From a bacterium (GTDB lineage: Bacteria; Myxococcota_A; Bradymonadia; UBA7976; UBA1532): 64,000 nt of DNA. A program made the translations under genes and the position numbers. Each line of letters starts with the position of its first letter. The stretch's first letter is position 1. The stretch lies in NCBI GenBank assembly GCA_030427205.1, contig JAUHXC010000042.1, forward strand, positions 30,752-94,751, read 5' to 3'. The notes below the pieces were generated by a model, which worked only from the letters and a program-made list of their open reading frames with translations, did no database searches and was not told the DNA's origin. This document shows positions 27,201-35,500 of the stretch, piece after piece.

Positions 27201-29062
27201 TCGGGCACCAACCGCTCGGTGAAGACCGTCTGGCCCTCGCGGATGGCGTCGACGTAGACCGCGTCGTTGGCTCCGACCACGTCCACCTCGACGGTCAGCG
27301 TCTCGCCGACGACGTACAGCGCGCGGTCGGTGCGCACCCGCACCGCGCCGTCGGCGATGCCGTCGCGGGCGGCGAAGGTGAAGTCCTCGCTGACCTCGTT
27401 GCCCTCGGCGTCGCTGCTCGTGATGTTCACCTCGATCGAGGCGCCGTCGACCAGCAGCTCGGCGCTGCCCAGGCCGTCGTCGCCGGTCTCGAACTCCACC
27501 TGCTCGCCGTTCGCGATCAGCACGTGGCTCGCCGCGACGGGGCGCCCGGCGGCGTCGGTGCTGCGCACCCGGAAGATATTGACCAGCCCCGGCACGACCT
27601 CGCCGCTCTCGGGCACGACCGTGACCTCCAGCGGCGCCCGCGCCACCCGCACGGTGCGCGTCACGCTGCGGCTCTGGCCGGCGGTGTCGACCACCTCGAT
27701 CGCCAGCTCGACCAGCCCGCCGCCCTGCTCGAGCGGCAGCCCGACCACGTAGGCCGGCAGCTGCACGTCGAAGCGATACAGCCCCTCGCCGTTGGTCTGG
27801 CCCATCGCCTCGGCGAAGACCGTGCGCCCCGCGTCGAGCGTCGCCGCCTGCACCCGCACCGTGCCGCCGTCGACCGCCGCGCCGAAGAAGTAGCGCGCCG
27901 TCAGCGTGCCCACCAGCTGCTCGCCAGCCAGATACACCGGCTGATCGAGGGCCAGGTCGAGGTCGAACTTGGGCAGGGTGTAGCGCGAGACGGTGACCGT
28001 CTTCTCGGTGGCGCTGTCGTCGAGCAGCGCCGCGATGCGGTAGCTGCCCATGTTGACCTCGCGGGCCAGGGTGAAGGTGGCCGCCGCGACGCCGAAGCCG
28101 TCGGTGGTCGCCGCGATGCGGTCGACCTTGTTGTCCTTGCCGTCGAAGACCTCGAAGACCAGCGGCGCGTCGGCCACCGGCCGCCGGCTGACCCGGTTCA
28201 GCGCCAGCGCCCGCAGGTGCATCGTCTGCCCCGGCTGATACAGCGGCTTGTCGGTGGTCAGCATCACCTTGCTCGCCCGCTCGACCTGCACGTCGGCGGC
28301 GATGGCCTGCGGCGCGGCCGGATCGGCCACCTCGACCAGCAGCGAACCGGCGCCGACCAGATCGAACGGCGTCTCCAGGGCCAGGGTGACCTGCCCCAGC
28401 GCGTCGGTGATGCCCGCGCCCAGCTCGACCGCCTCGTCAGCGCCGGCGGGGGTGAAGCGCACCTGCACCGGCGTCTCGGTCAGCGGCTCACCCGACGCGG
28501 GATTTCGAGCGATGACCCTCAGAATTCCGGCGCCGCCCGCCGGGAGACGATCGGACCCCAGCACCTGCACCTCGGCCGGCGCCAGGGCGGTCAACAGCCC
28601 GCGGAAGCCGCGCGCGTCTTCCCCTGCGGCGTCGACCGCGTACGCGATGACGTAGTCCGCCAGCTCGGCCAGCTCTTCGGTCTCGAGGCTCACCGCCAGC
28701 GGCACGTCGACCCGCTCGGGGCCGTCGATGTTGAACTCGACCTCGCCCCGGGCCACCGGATCGGGCTCGCCCAGGCGGCGCAGCTCGACCCGGGCCAACC
28801 CGGCCGCAGCCCCGTCCAGCGGGCGCATCGGCAGGCTGACCATGATCGTATCGGGGATGGTCGCCGCGCGCAGGGCGGACTCGTCGACGGCCACCGCGCC
28901 GCCCATCGGGCGGTCGATGGGCTCGCCGTCGGCCTCGAAGCCGGCGTCGCCGCCGCCGGGGGTGCCGCCGTCGCAGCCGCTGAGGCCCAGCGGGGCGGCG
29001 AGCAGGCCGGCGAGCAGGGCCAGCAGCAGGGGAGAAGAGAGAGCGGAGCGGGGTGCGGGCAT
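24206..29062 (-). CDS. Bacterial alpha-2-macroglobulin, thioester-containing lipoprotein
   Basis: 1,618 residues. ATG 29062 is chosen over GTG 29065 because GGAGGA lies 6 bases upstream. Signal with lipobox LSGC. The middle has MG1/MG2-type domains (KPLYQPGQTMHLRAL, then DGFGVAAATFTL) and bait-like loops. The thioester motif is GCFEQ near residue 1138, followed by alpha/alpha-toroid repeats typical of the TED domain. Proteins of this family trap attacking proteases by covalent bonding. The usual E. coli partner gene pbpC is not adjacent; instead protease genes surround it, so it may guard the envelope against self or prey proteases. Confidence 0.93.
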   Translation of the reverse strand: MPAPRSALSSPLLLALLAGLLAAPLGLSGCDGGTPGGGDAGFEADGEPIDRPMGGAVAVDESALRAATIPDTIMVSLPMRPLDGAAAGLARVELRRLGEPDPVARGEVEFNIDGPERVDVPLAVSLETEELAELADYVIAYAVDAAGEDARGFRGLLTALAPAEVQVLGSDRLPAGGAGILRVIARNPASGEPLTETPVQVRFTPAGADEAVELGAGITDALGQVTLALETPFDLVGAGSLLVEVADPAAPQAIAADVQVERASKVMLTTDKPLYQPGQTMHLRALALNRVSRRPVADAPLVFEVFDGKDNKVDRIAATTDGFGVAAATFTLAREVNMGSYRIAALLDDSATEKTVTVSRYTLPKFDLDLALDQPVYLAGEQLVGTLTARYFFGAAVDGGTVRVQAATLDAGRTVFAEAMGQTNGEGLYRFDVQLPAYVVGLPLEQGGGLVELAIEVVDTAGQSRSVTRTVRVARAPLEVTVVPESGEVVPGLVNIFRVRSTDAAGRPVAASHVLIANGEQVEFETGDDGLGSAELLVDGASIEVNITSSDAEGNEVSEDFTFAARDGIADGAVRVRTDRALYVVGETLTVEVDVVGANDAVYVDAIREGQTVFTERLVPDGDGRASVDIELAPDHVGTMQIDAYYLAQGSSIRRDAAIVYVEDASGLKIDVATDREVYAPAEEARLTFSVVDAEGNGAATALGIQIVDEAVFSLMEFRPGLEKVYFLIEQALAEPRYQIGVPALSTLAARPDAAADPTTQGEAAMLFAAASGVDAHPLSVNTHLRRQGQVPGVIGPWVRDWADGYVAELQAAVNDGEIAQGDLEALTARVAEDAGRRADPWGQRWTLAIENRRLVVATRGPDELPETADDVRLTFAVDCTVLGPCPEDDVAFDGEEGEPQPGPPEAGNGGERGGGGDGPRIRRDFPETLLVEPSLITDGDGRAELVVPLADSITTWRVTALGNTGDGRLGSTQSGIRVFQDFFVDLDVPATLTRGDEFTVPVALYNYLDVPQQVRIEAPAAEWVELLGPAEQVVDLGPGEVRGVELPIRVTQVGLHELLVFAYGSELEDAVARSILVEPDGEKIEAVQSGRLDGVVSVPVVMPEDMVEGSGGLFVKLYPGLFSSVVEGLDSILRMPSGCFEQTSSSTWPNGLVLEYMNETDAGTPEVRLQAQQYVNTGYQRLLTFEVDGGGFEWFGNDPAHEVLTAYGLLEFVDLARVRQIDADMIARTRAWLLGRQEADGSWLLSRRGLDETGNLSDPVTITAYIGFALAAAGEDGPEMQAAANYLAGHAADMGTYTLSLYANFLALYAPDSAATRQTMDRLAGLVAANIADEPGQYWETDEQTTTYGAGEPAWIETTALATHALLTAGARSDITGAALDWLISKKQPSGGWGSTAGTVWTIKCLLQALRGAQDPGADATVRVRLDGVERAMFEVTPATSDVMRQADLSGWLTPGIAQTVEVEIEGEGNLMYGVVQRHHMPWAQVPPAEGPLSIEVEYDRTQLAVDDTVEVQVRVANNDITFADMVMVDLGIPPGFELVRDDLDGLVAERVISKYEATERQVLLYFTAILPERPVSFTYRIIARHPIRAEAPASRIYSYYNPEIGRATNPVDIEVE

Positions 29063-29173
29063 CACGGTCCTCCGAGGGTCGAGGTGTCAGCGTACGTGAG
29101 CGTACAGCGCCGCGATCCCAAGCAGGGCCCGTGCCGCTTGCCGGCGCCCGGATCGCGGTGCACGCTGCCACCC

Positions 29174-29617
29174 ATGACGGACATGCACCACGACCTGACG
29201 CCGGTGACGCTACGGGACGGGATCGACGGCCTGCGCGCCGCCGACCTCGACGGCTTCTTCGAAGGCTGGCCCCAGCCGCCGACGCCCGCGCGCCACCTCG
29301 ACATCCTGCGCGGCAGCCACGCGGTCGTGCTCGCGCACGACGGCCCGCGGGTGGTGGGCTTCGTCAACGCGATCTCCGACGGCGTGCTGGCGGCCTACAT
29401 CCCGCTGCTCGAGGTGCGCCCGGCCTACCGCGGGCGGGGTATCGGCAGAGCGCTGGTCCGGCGCATGCTGCAGCGGCTGGACCACCTGTACATGATCGAT
29501 CTGGTCTGCGACGCGGGGCTGGCGCCGTTCTACGCGCCGCTGGGCTTCGTGCAGCTGGCGGGCATGGCCCGGCGCAATCGCGGCGCTCTGCACACCAGAC
29601 CTCCCCCACAAACTTGA
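29174..29617 (+). CDS. GNAT family N-acetyltransferase
   Basis: 147 residues. The acetyl-CoA-binding motif A is clear (EVRPAYRGRGIGRALVRRML), followed by beta-5 and the conserved FYAPLGF ending. The length is normal for single-domain GNATs. The substrate cannot be deduced. It lies 30 bases before the sensor kinase gene and runs in the same direction, so they may be co-transcribed. Confidence 0.9.
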   Translation: MTDMHHDLTPVTLRDGIDGLRAADLDGFFEGWPQPPTPARHLDILRGSHAVVLAHDGPRVVGFVNAISDGVLAAYIPLLEVRPAYRGRGIGRALVRRMLQRLDHLYMIDLVCDAGLAPFYAPLGFVQLAGMARRNRGALHTRPPPQT

Positions 29618-29647
29618 GCCCCGCGCCGGCACGCGCGATCCTGCCCC

Positions 29648-31141
29648 ATGCGCTGGGGGATCCGCACATCGCTGGTGGTCGGGCTGGCCGGGCTGCTGCT
29701 CGCCGCGGGCGGCATCGCTGCGGCGGTGGTGGTGCAGCTCGTCGGCGGCGAGGCCGAGGCGCGGGTGCTCGACGCCCAGCGGGCCCGCGCCGTCGCCGAG
29801 GCCCGGGCGCTCGAAGCCCGCTGCGCGCTGCCCGACGCCTGCGCGGCGGCGCTGGAAGCCTTCGGCGCCGTCCGAACCGGCCTGAGTGACCGCCAAGGCC
29901 CCCAGCGGGCCGTCTACGGGCCAAACGGCCAGACCCTGGTGGGCCCCCTGGTGAGCAACAGCGCCCCCGACGCGCTGGCCCTGGACGCGCTGCAGGGGGC
30001 CGCGCTGGCCTGGCGCCGTATCGAGCGCCCCCCGGAGCATACCCGTGGACGAGGCGTCGACCACCGCGTCGCCGCGCCCGTGCGCTTGGGCGACGGCCGG
30101 CGAGCAGCGGCGGTGTTCACCTTCCCGCTCGACGACCTGCACGGTGCGGTCGCCGAGCGCCAGCGGCTGGTGCTGGCCTATCTGGCCTTCGACTTCGTGG
30201 CGGTGCTGCTCTTCGGGATCTACGTCAGCGGCCGGGTCCTGGTGCGGCCGGTGCGCGCGCTCACCGCCGCCGTCGAGCGAGTCGAGGCGGCCCCCGACGC
30301 CGAGGCGCTGCCGCCGGCGGGCGGTCCGCGGGAGCTCGCCCGACTCTCGGCGGCCTTCGCGGCGATGCTCGAGCGGCTCGCCGCCCGCCAGCGGGCGCTG
30401 GAGGAGAGCCTGGCTCAGCTCGAGGCCACCCGCGACGAGCTGGTGCGCAGCGAGAAGCTGGCCACCGTCGGCCGGCTGGCGGCGGGCGTGGCCCACGAGG
30501 TGGGCAACCCGCTGGCGTCGGTGATGGGCTTCGTCGAGTTCCTGCGCGACCCCCGGGGCTGCCCGCCCGCGCAGCAGGCCGACCTGCTGGCCCGCATGGA
30601 CCGCGAGCTGGGGCGCATCCAGGGCACGCTGCGCCAGCTGCTCGACTTCAGCCGCCCCGCGCCGAGCCGTATCGAGGCGGTCGACGTGGCGGCGGTATGC
30701 GCCGACGCCATCGCGCTGGTGGGCTATCAGAAGGCGGCGGCGACGGTCGAGGTGGCGGGCGAAGCCTCGGCGCTGGCCGATCGCGAGCGGCTGAGGCAAG
30801 TCCTGGTCAACCTGCTGATGAACGCGGCGCAGGCCGGCGCCGCGGCGGTGCGCATCGAGCTGGCGTCGAGCGCCGACAGCGAGCGGGTCACCATCGCGGT
30901 GCAGGACGACGGGCCGGGGGTCGATCCGGCGCTGGTCGACGGGCTGTTCGAGCCCTTCGCGACCACCCGCCCGGCGGGGCAAGGCACGGGGCTGGGGCTG
31001 GCGATCTCGCGGCGGCTGGTCGAAGAGATGGGCGGGACGCTGCGCTTCGTGCCGGCTGATACGGGCGCGCGGTTCGTGCTCGAGCTGCGGCGCGCCGACC
31101 GCGAAGCGGCCCGACAGACCGACGGTATCGGTCGGGCGTAG
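29648..31141 (+). CDS. Membrane-bound HAMP sensor histidine kinase (NtrB/AtoS-like)
   Basis: 497 residues. Two membrane spans near residues 8-32 and 175-197 flank a ~145-residue periplasmic sensor domain. A HAMP-like linker follows (SGRVLVRPVRALTAAVERV) and a coiled coil. The H-box is AGVAHEVGNPLASVMGFVEFL; the GHKL ATPase shows NLLMNAAQAGAAAV, DDGPGVD, LFEPFATTRP and GTGLGLAISRRLV. It ends 200 bases before the interrupted gene and has no response regulator next to it. Confidence 0.93.
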   Translation: MRWGIRTSLVVGLAGLLLAAGGIAAAVVVQLVGGEAEARVLDAQRARAVAEARALEARCALPDACAAALEAFGAVRTGLSDRQGPQRAVYGPNGQTLVGPLVSNSAPDALALDALQGAALAWRRIERPPEHTRGRGVDHRVAAPVRLGDGRRAAAVFTFPLDDLHGAVAERQRLVLAYLAFDFVAVLLFGIYVSGRVLVRPVRALTAAVERVEAAPDAEALPPAGGPRELARLSAAFAAMLERLAARQRALEESLAQLEATRDELVRSEKLATVGRLAAGVAHEVGNPLASVMGFVEFLRDPRGCPPAQQADLLARMDRELGRIQGTLRQLLDFSRPAPSRIEAVDVAAVCADAIALVGYQKAAATVEVAGEASALADRERLRQVLVNLLMNAAQAGAAAVRIELASSADSERVTIAVQDDGPGVDPALVDGLFEPFATTRPAGQGTGLGLAISRRLVEEMGGTLRFVPADTGARFVLELRRADREAARQTDGIGRA

Positions 31142-31343
31142 CCGCGTGGGGGTGGAGGCGAGTGGGATCGTGACAAGCTGAACTCGGGGCAGGCTGAGTC
31201 GCGACACGTCGGGTCGAGGGAGGCGACGTCGGGCCGAGTCGAGGCAGAAGGCGTGGCAGCTCCGCGCCGCCGGGGCCGCCACGCAAGGTGCACGCGACGG
31301 GCGGCGGGCGAACGATCCGAAGGAGACCCGGGCGCGGGCCGAA

Positions 31344-31898
31344 TCAGTCCTGATCGGCGCCCGGGGCGAAGATCGGCAGGTTGATGTTGGCGTTGCCGCC
31401 CAGCGGCCCCGGCGCGGGCGCGCCCGGCGCGTCGGCCGGGGGCAGGTCGAGCGCGTCGGCGGCGGCCTCGTCTTCGTCGAAGGCCGCGTCATCCGCCGCC
31501 GCGCCGTCGATCGCGGCGGCCGCCTCGTCGACCGGGATGTCCAGCGCGCCGGTCGACTGACCGCGGCGGCGGGCGGCATACAGCGCCGCCACCCGGCGAT
31601 CTTGATCTTCGATGGGCGCGAGCAGGTCGCGGGTCGCCTCGACGTCGTGCCCGTGGTCGGCGAGCACGGTGGCCACGATGCGCAGCAGCAGCAGGTGCAT
31701 CGCGTCGCGGGCCTCGGCGACCTCGGTGGCGCTGACCAGGTCTTCGAGGGCCAGCGCGTCGCGGTACTCGGGCAGCACCTCGTCGAGCGCGTCGACGAAG
31801 ATGCGGGCGCCGAGGCCGTCGATCACCGCCGCTTCGACGCCGCTGAACGCCTCGGCGATGTGCTCGGCGAGCACCAGCTCTTCTTCGTTCGAGCACCG
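31344..31898 (-). pseudogene. C-terminal half of a host gene split by the prophage
   Basis: About 185 codons, open from the phage junction to the stop at 31,344. The protein has a helical first part (EELVLAEHIAEAFSG...) and an acidic low-complexity second part (AAAADAL, DAAFDEDEAAAD) ending in APGADQD. Its base composition is host-like. Reading inward from the junction, it matches in style and direction the N-terminal fragment at 62,184-62,595, which lacks a stop of its own before the phage. A GTG at 31,874 could allow expression of a truncated product. No family is recognised. Confidence 0.75.
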
Positions 31899-31927
31899 TT
31901 AGGTGAGCTTGTTCAATTCCCCCGGCG
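31891..31927. other. Left attachment junction (attL)
   Basis: Host sequence gives way to phage sequence around 31,899-31,900. The phage half-site begins TAGGTGAGCT and continues with AATTC; 19 of the first 24 bases match the reverse complement of the right phage half-site. Inverted arms of this kind are the expected attP design for large serine recombinases. The only dinucleotide placed symmetrically in both junctions is TT, or TA on a shifted alignment, so the crossover base is not fixed. Confidence 0.7.
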
Positions 31928-31958
31928 AGTAGGGGAAATGATGAAGGAGGTGCTCACC

Positions 31959-33821
31959 ATGCCCACGACCGACCGCCCCGCCGCCCTTATCGGAATCGCC
32001 CGAGTTTCCACCGAGAACCAAGCCGACGGGCGCAAGGCCGGGCTCGACCGGCAGATTGCGGCTATCAACCAGATCGCCCGAGCCCAAGGAGTTCCGACCG
32101 AGCGGTTGACGATTATCACGCTGCAGGACGTCGGCGGCAGCGACGTCGGCCAAACCCCGGAATGGCGAGAGCAGGTATTGCCCCGCCTCGCCGATCCCGG
32201 TGTTCATCTGGCCGTTGACGCCGTCGACCGGATTATCAGGCCCGACGGGTTTGATTTTGGTGTCCTCGCAACTCTCCAAGCAGGTGGAACTCGGGTCTAC
32301 ACACCGGGCGGGGTTGCCGATCTCCGAACCCCCGAAGGATTTATGGCGACCGGGATCCGGGCTTTGTTCGGTGGCCTCGAAAAGCTCGAATTCAAGCGCC
32401 GTGTCCACCGGGCCCGTGAGGTGAAGAGGCGTCGGGGCGAATGGTGCCACGCCGCACACCTGCTCCCCAGGGGCATCTCGTATTCGTTCGATACAGGAGA
32501 ATGGGGCTACGACGACAAAGCGCCCGAGGTCCGCAGGATCTACGACCTGTTCGTCGGTCAGGGTCGATCGCTTGGTGAGGTTGCAACCGAAGTCGGCATG
32601 TCGTCTCAGGGCGTCAAAAACCTGCTCGAACAACCGATGTATCGGGGCGTTTGGGTCGTAGACACCAAGGTCGGGTTCGAGCCGGTCACGAGGAAGGACG
32701 GACGCCAGCCCAACAAACGACGGGTGAAGCGGGCGCCCGAGAACATCATCGAAACAAGGATTTTCGGCGGCGAGGGCCAACCACCGCAACTCATCGACGA
32801 CTCAACTTGGCATGCTGCTCAGGAGTTGTTGGCGAGGAACCGCAAGCGTCAGCGGCGAGCCAAGCGCAATTCACACGAGAAAATTTGGGCGTCGGGCTTC
32901 TTGTTCTCGGCCTACGGGGATGCGGGTGCATTCGAGTTCGGGATCGACACCGGGCCGATTCGGTCCCGACAGCACGTTGTCTATGGCGTGACGACCAAAC
33001 CCGGCGAGTTCGCTTACCGTTGCCGCTGCTACGGAAACACCGCCGAGACCACCTGCGATCTCCCCCAAATCCGGGCGCCCGAGATCAACAAAGCGGTTGA
33101 CCGGTTGATGCTGGCAATTTGCCGATCCAAGCGGTTTCAGCGTGACGTGATCGATGCTGCAGTTGATGCGGTTGGCGGCGAAGACCACACCGCCGAGAAA
33201 ACCCGTTTGGCGGAGCAGGTTCGGAAGCTGGAGGCGAAGCGGGCTCGGGTCTTGGAGGGATTCGAGAACGGCTTGTACGACGTCGCTGAGGCGAAGACGA
33301 AGACGACGAATATCCGGGCCAAGGTCGAGGCTTTGACGGCCTCCCTGGACGCCCTGGGGCAGCGAGATCCGCAAGCCGAACGAGAGGCGACCCGGCGGCA
33401 TTTCGAGTCGATCGAGATGTGGGATGCGAGTTGGAATCGGGACCGGAAAACCCGCTGGATGAAGCAGTATCTGGGCGGCGTGGTCATCAGCACCGAAGGG
33501 GTCGAGGGGATGATCCTCAGATTGCCTCGGGCCGACGGCAGCATAGAAGAACGGGAGCATTGTTCCCGGTTCAGCTGGGCTCAACTCGGGTTGGATTACG
33601 ACCCAACGAGTCGAGGCGAGCGGGGCGCAGCCCTACGACAGGAGCGGGGCGAGTACCAGACCGGGGACATCTGCAACGCCCTCAACATCAGCCACAACCG
33701 CCTCGCCTACTGGCTCAGGAAGGGGAAGATCGAGGGGCCGACGGGCAAGAAAGGGCGGGCTCGAATCTGGAATCGGGCGGCGTTCGAGCGGGCCGTCGAG
33801 CAGGGTCGGGCGCTCGCCTAA
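31959..33821 (+). CDS. int: Large serine recombinase (phage integrase)
   Basis: 620 residues, ATG 31959 behind AAGGAGG. The N-terminal resolvase domain shows IARVSTENQ with the catalytic serine. A recombinase domain follows (RRIYDLFVGQGRSLGEVATE, QPMYRGVW), then a zinc-ribbon-like Cys segment (YRCRCYG...TTCDL) and a long coiled coil. The last ~50 residues form an extra MerR/excisionase-like helix-turn-helix (TGDICNALNISHNRLAYWLRKGKI), uncommon at this position. It catalyses attP x attB integration. The gene begins about 60 bases inside attL, the usual arrangement. Confidence 0.95.
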   Translation: MPTTDRPAALIGIARVSTENQADGRKAGLDRQIAAINQIARAQGVPTERLTIITLQDVGGSDVGQTPEWREQVLPRLADPGVHLAVDAVDRIIRPDGFDFGVLATLQAGGTRVYTPGGVADLRTPEGFMATGIRALFGGLEKLEFKRRVHRAREVKRRRGEWCHAAHLLPRGISYSFDTGEWGYDDKAPEVRRIYDLFVGQGRSLGEVATEVGMSSQGVKNLLEQPMYRGVWVVDTKVGFEPVTRKDGRQPNKRRVKRAPENIIETRIFGGEGQPPQLIDDSTWHAAQELLARNRKRQRRAKRNSHEKIWASGFLFSAYGDAGAFEFGIDTGPIRSRQHVVYGVTTKPGEFAYRCRCYGNTAETTCDLPQIRAPEINKAVDRLMLAICRSKRFQRDVIDAAVDAVGGEDHTAEKTRLAEQVRKLEAKRARVLEGFENGLYDVAEAKTKTTNIRAKVEALTASLDALGQRDPQAEREATRRHFESIEMWDASWNRDRKTRWMKQYLGGVVISTEGVEGMILRLPRADGSIEEREHCSRFSWAQLGLDYDPTSRGERGAALRQERGEYQTGDICNALNISHNRLAYWLRKGKIEGPTGKKGRARIWNRAAFERAVEQGRALA

Positions 33822-33828
33822 CGAGGCG

Positions 33829-34296
33829 TCAGAGCACCCGCAGATGGGGGTCACCGGGCAGTTTGACCTCAACCCCTTGATCCAGCAGGAGATCGACGAC
33901 GGAGGCACGCCAGCTGGGGTCATCGATTTGGGGGACACCGAGGAGATCCCCAACCGCTCCTGACCCCGCAACGCCGGACAACGCTTCAAGCGAGTGCCAC
34001 AGAATCACGACGCTGAGCAGGTCTCGGAGTCGAGACCGGATCAACTCGCAGAACTCCTCGCTTCGGAGATCGGCGAACAAATCCGCAAACTGCTCGACGT
34101 CACGATCGAACGGGTCCGGGTGAGCGCCGGAAAGCGCATCCTCGATCGCCTCCTGAGCCCGGATCAACGCCCGGTGACGGCGACCATCATCGAACGCCTT
34201 ACGGGTTTCGGGCCCGAGAACTCGTAGGACGGTCGCTAGAGCCCGGAGTTGGGCACGGGTGAATGCAGGGCGCAGTTTCTCAAGGGCGGGGTTCAT
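33829..34296 (-). CDS. Phage protein of unknown function
   Basis: 155 residues, ATG 34296 behind GAGGAG. Entirely helical and charged, with a hydrophobic segment LLSVVILWHSLEALSGVAG. It has no recognised motif. It is convergent with the integrase and divergent from the XRE-like gene, so a role in lysogeny control or excision (an integrase directionality factor) is possible but is inference from position only. Confidence 0.65.
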   Translation of the reverse strand: MNPALEKLRPAFTRAQLRALATVLRVLGPETRKAFDDGRRHRALIRAQEAIEDALSGAHPDPFDRDVEQFADLFADLRSEEFCELIRSRLRDLLSVVILWHSLEALSGVAGSGAVGDLLGVPQIDDPSWRASVVDLLLDQGVEVKLPGDPHLRVL

Positions 34297-34409
34297 AGGG
34301 CGTTCTCCTCAGCCCCGTCAATTGGGGCACAAGGTCGACCCTCACCCTTATGTGGGGCCCCTGCAATACGGTCTCCGCCTACGGGTCTAGGTTCCGGGGG
34401 GTCGATCTG
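34297..34409. promoter_or_regulatory. Divergent control region of the lysogeny module
   Basis: 113 bases between two divergent small genes, one encoding an XRE-type HTH protein. It contains a 5-bp inverted repeat GCCCC-(7)-GGGGC near 34,314-34,330 that could be part of an operator. No clear -35/-10 pair was identified. Confidence 0.35.
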
Positions 34410-34706
34410 GTGAGATGCCCCATGGCGAGCGCCACCGAACAAACCGACATTGAGTGCGAGCGGGTTGCTTTCTGGATCCGCTGGTATGCTGGCCAACGAG
34501 GGCTCAGCCTCGACAAACTCGCCGCCTACTCCGATCTCGGGCGCAACTCGGTGATCGAAATGGGCCGCAAGCGGATTCCGAATCTGGCGACCCTGGCCAG
34601 CGTGGCGGCGTTCCTCGGGGTTCAGGTTCGGGATCTGCTCCGGGATATCCCGCCCGACGGGTCGGACCCGTCAAACACGCCAGAAATCCCGCCGGGATCT
34701 GAATAG
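34410..34706 (+). CDS. XRE-family HTH regulator (candidate prophage repressor)
   Basis: About 98 residues. The HTH is LDKLAAYSDLGRNSVIEMG with IPNLATLASVAAFLGV, matching the Cro/C1-type XRE fold. GTG 34410 is preferred because GGGGGG sits 9 bases upstream; ATG 34422 is in frame but has no site. It has no peptidase domain, so induction by RecA-driven self-cleavage is unlikely. It is the only phage gene besides the integrase and one lipoprotein that is on the plus strand, consistent with expression in the lysogen. Its 3' end overlaps the convergent next gene. Confidence 0.8.
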   Translation: MRCPMASATEQTDIECERVAFWIRWYAGQRGLSLDKLAAYSDLGRNSVIEMGRKRIPNLATLASVAAFLGVQVRDLLRDIPPDGSDPSNTPEIPPGSE

Positions 34707-35216
34707 GCGGGCCAACGTCCGGGCTCGACGGTTGCCACCCTCTGCAGCGGCAATGGCCCGTTTTTCGACGGCTCGAATCCGGTCCCACGTCGTGCTTTGC
34801 GGCCATTGGAATCGTTCGGCCAGCTGGATCGACGTGGCGCCCAACAGGTAATCGGCCGCTGCTCGGGCATGGGCGGGATCAACGCCCCGGAGATCGGCAA
34901 ACGCTCTCCCGATATCGGACCGGTTGGTGAGCACGTCATCGATATAACGTGCTCGGCGGATCGCCGACTGGAGGCGCTCCGAAACCGACGGTTGAGATCG
35001 GCCAACCATCCGCCCGACGTCGGCCTGATTGAGGCCCCGCATCCGGTGGAACAGCAACGCCGCATCGTGGTCATCGAGATGCCTGAGAATCTCATCGCTC
35101 AACCGGAGACGGAACCCAGCAGCGACCACGGGATTCCCGCTGCTCGGTGTCCAATCAGCCAGCGTTCCGTATCGGTTTGCCAATGCGTCCAATGTGCGGG
35201 CGTTACAGCTGATCAT
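34671..35216 (-). CDS. Sigma-region-4-like double HTH phage regulator
   Basis: 181 residues, ATG 35216 overlapping the previous stop (ATGA). Two helix-turn-helix segments are visible: LNQADVGRMVGRSQPSVSERL near the middle and SIQLAERFQWPQSTTWDRI in the C-terminal third. This resembles sigma-70 region 4 proteins and phage late activators. It lies at the far end of the minus-strand operon. A role in transcription control is well supported; whether it acts on late genes is inference. The gene overlaps the 3' end of the XRE gene. Confidence 0.7.
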   Translation of the reverse strand: MISCNARTLDALANRYGTLADWTPSSGNPVVAAGFRLRLSDEILRHLDDHDAALLFHRMRGLNQADVGRMVGRSQPSVSERLQSAIRRARYIDDVLTNRSDIGRAFADLRGVDPAHARAAADYLLGATSIQLAERFQWPQSTTWDRIRAVEKRAIAAAEGGNRRARTLARLFRSRRDFWRV

Positions 35217-35500
35217 TGATACCAACCTCTCAGAATCCGATCTATCCACGCATCCCGTTGGGTCGGCGGATCCGGTGGATCATCAGGCCCGGACGGAGGC
35301 GGTTCCGGTAGGTCCGGCCAATCGGGAACGGGCTCCGGTTCAGGCGGACAACCACCGGTGTTTTCGCACCCGTCAGGATCACCGGAACCCCCGTCGGGTT
35401 CCTCCGTTCGGGGGTCGACGGGCTTCACTGGGACCTCCAATGGAGGCAATGCTGCTGAGTCAGGGTCAGGAGCAGGGATAGGTTTCCGTGGGTCGCCCAT
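35213..35500 (-). CDS. Small proline-rich phage protein
   Basis: 95 residues dominated by Pro, Asp and Glu (PEPEPVPDWPDLPEPPP and similar), with two cysteines and a short C-terminal helix (RDAWIDRILRGW). It shares one base with the stop of the upstream gene (TAATG) and overlaps the next one by four, so it is part of the same translation unit. It is probably an extended linker-like or periplasmic protein. The function is unknown. Confidence 0.6.
   Translation of the reverse strand: MGDPRKPIPAPDPDSAALPPLEVPVKPVDPRTEEPDGGSGDPDGCENTGGCPPEPEPVPDWPDLPEPPPSGPDDPPDPPTQRDAWIDRILRGWYQ

Noticed and set aside
24302..29617. A very long plus-strand open frame opposite the alpha-2-macroglobulin gene
   Set aside because: It is the mirror of a well-supported gene with signal peptide, lipobox and thioester motif; high GC creates long antisense frames with low-complexity composition.
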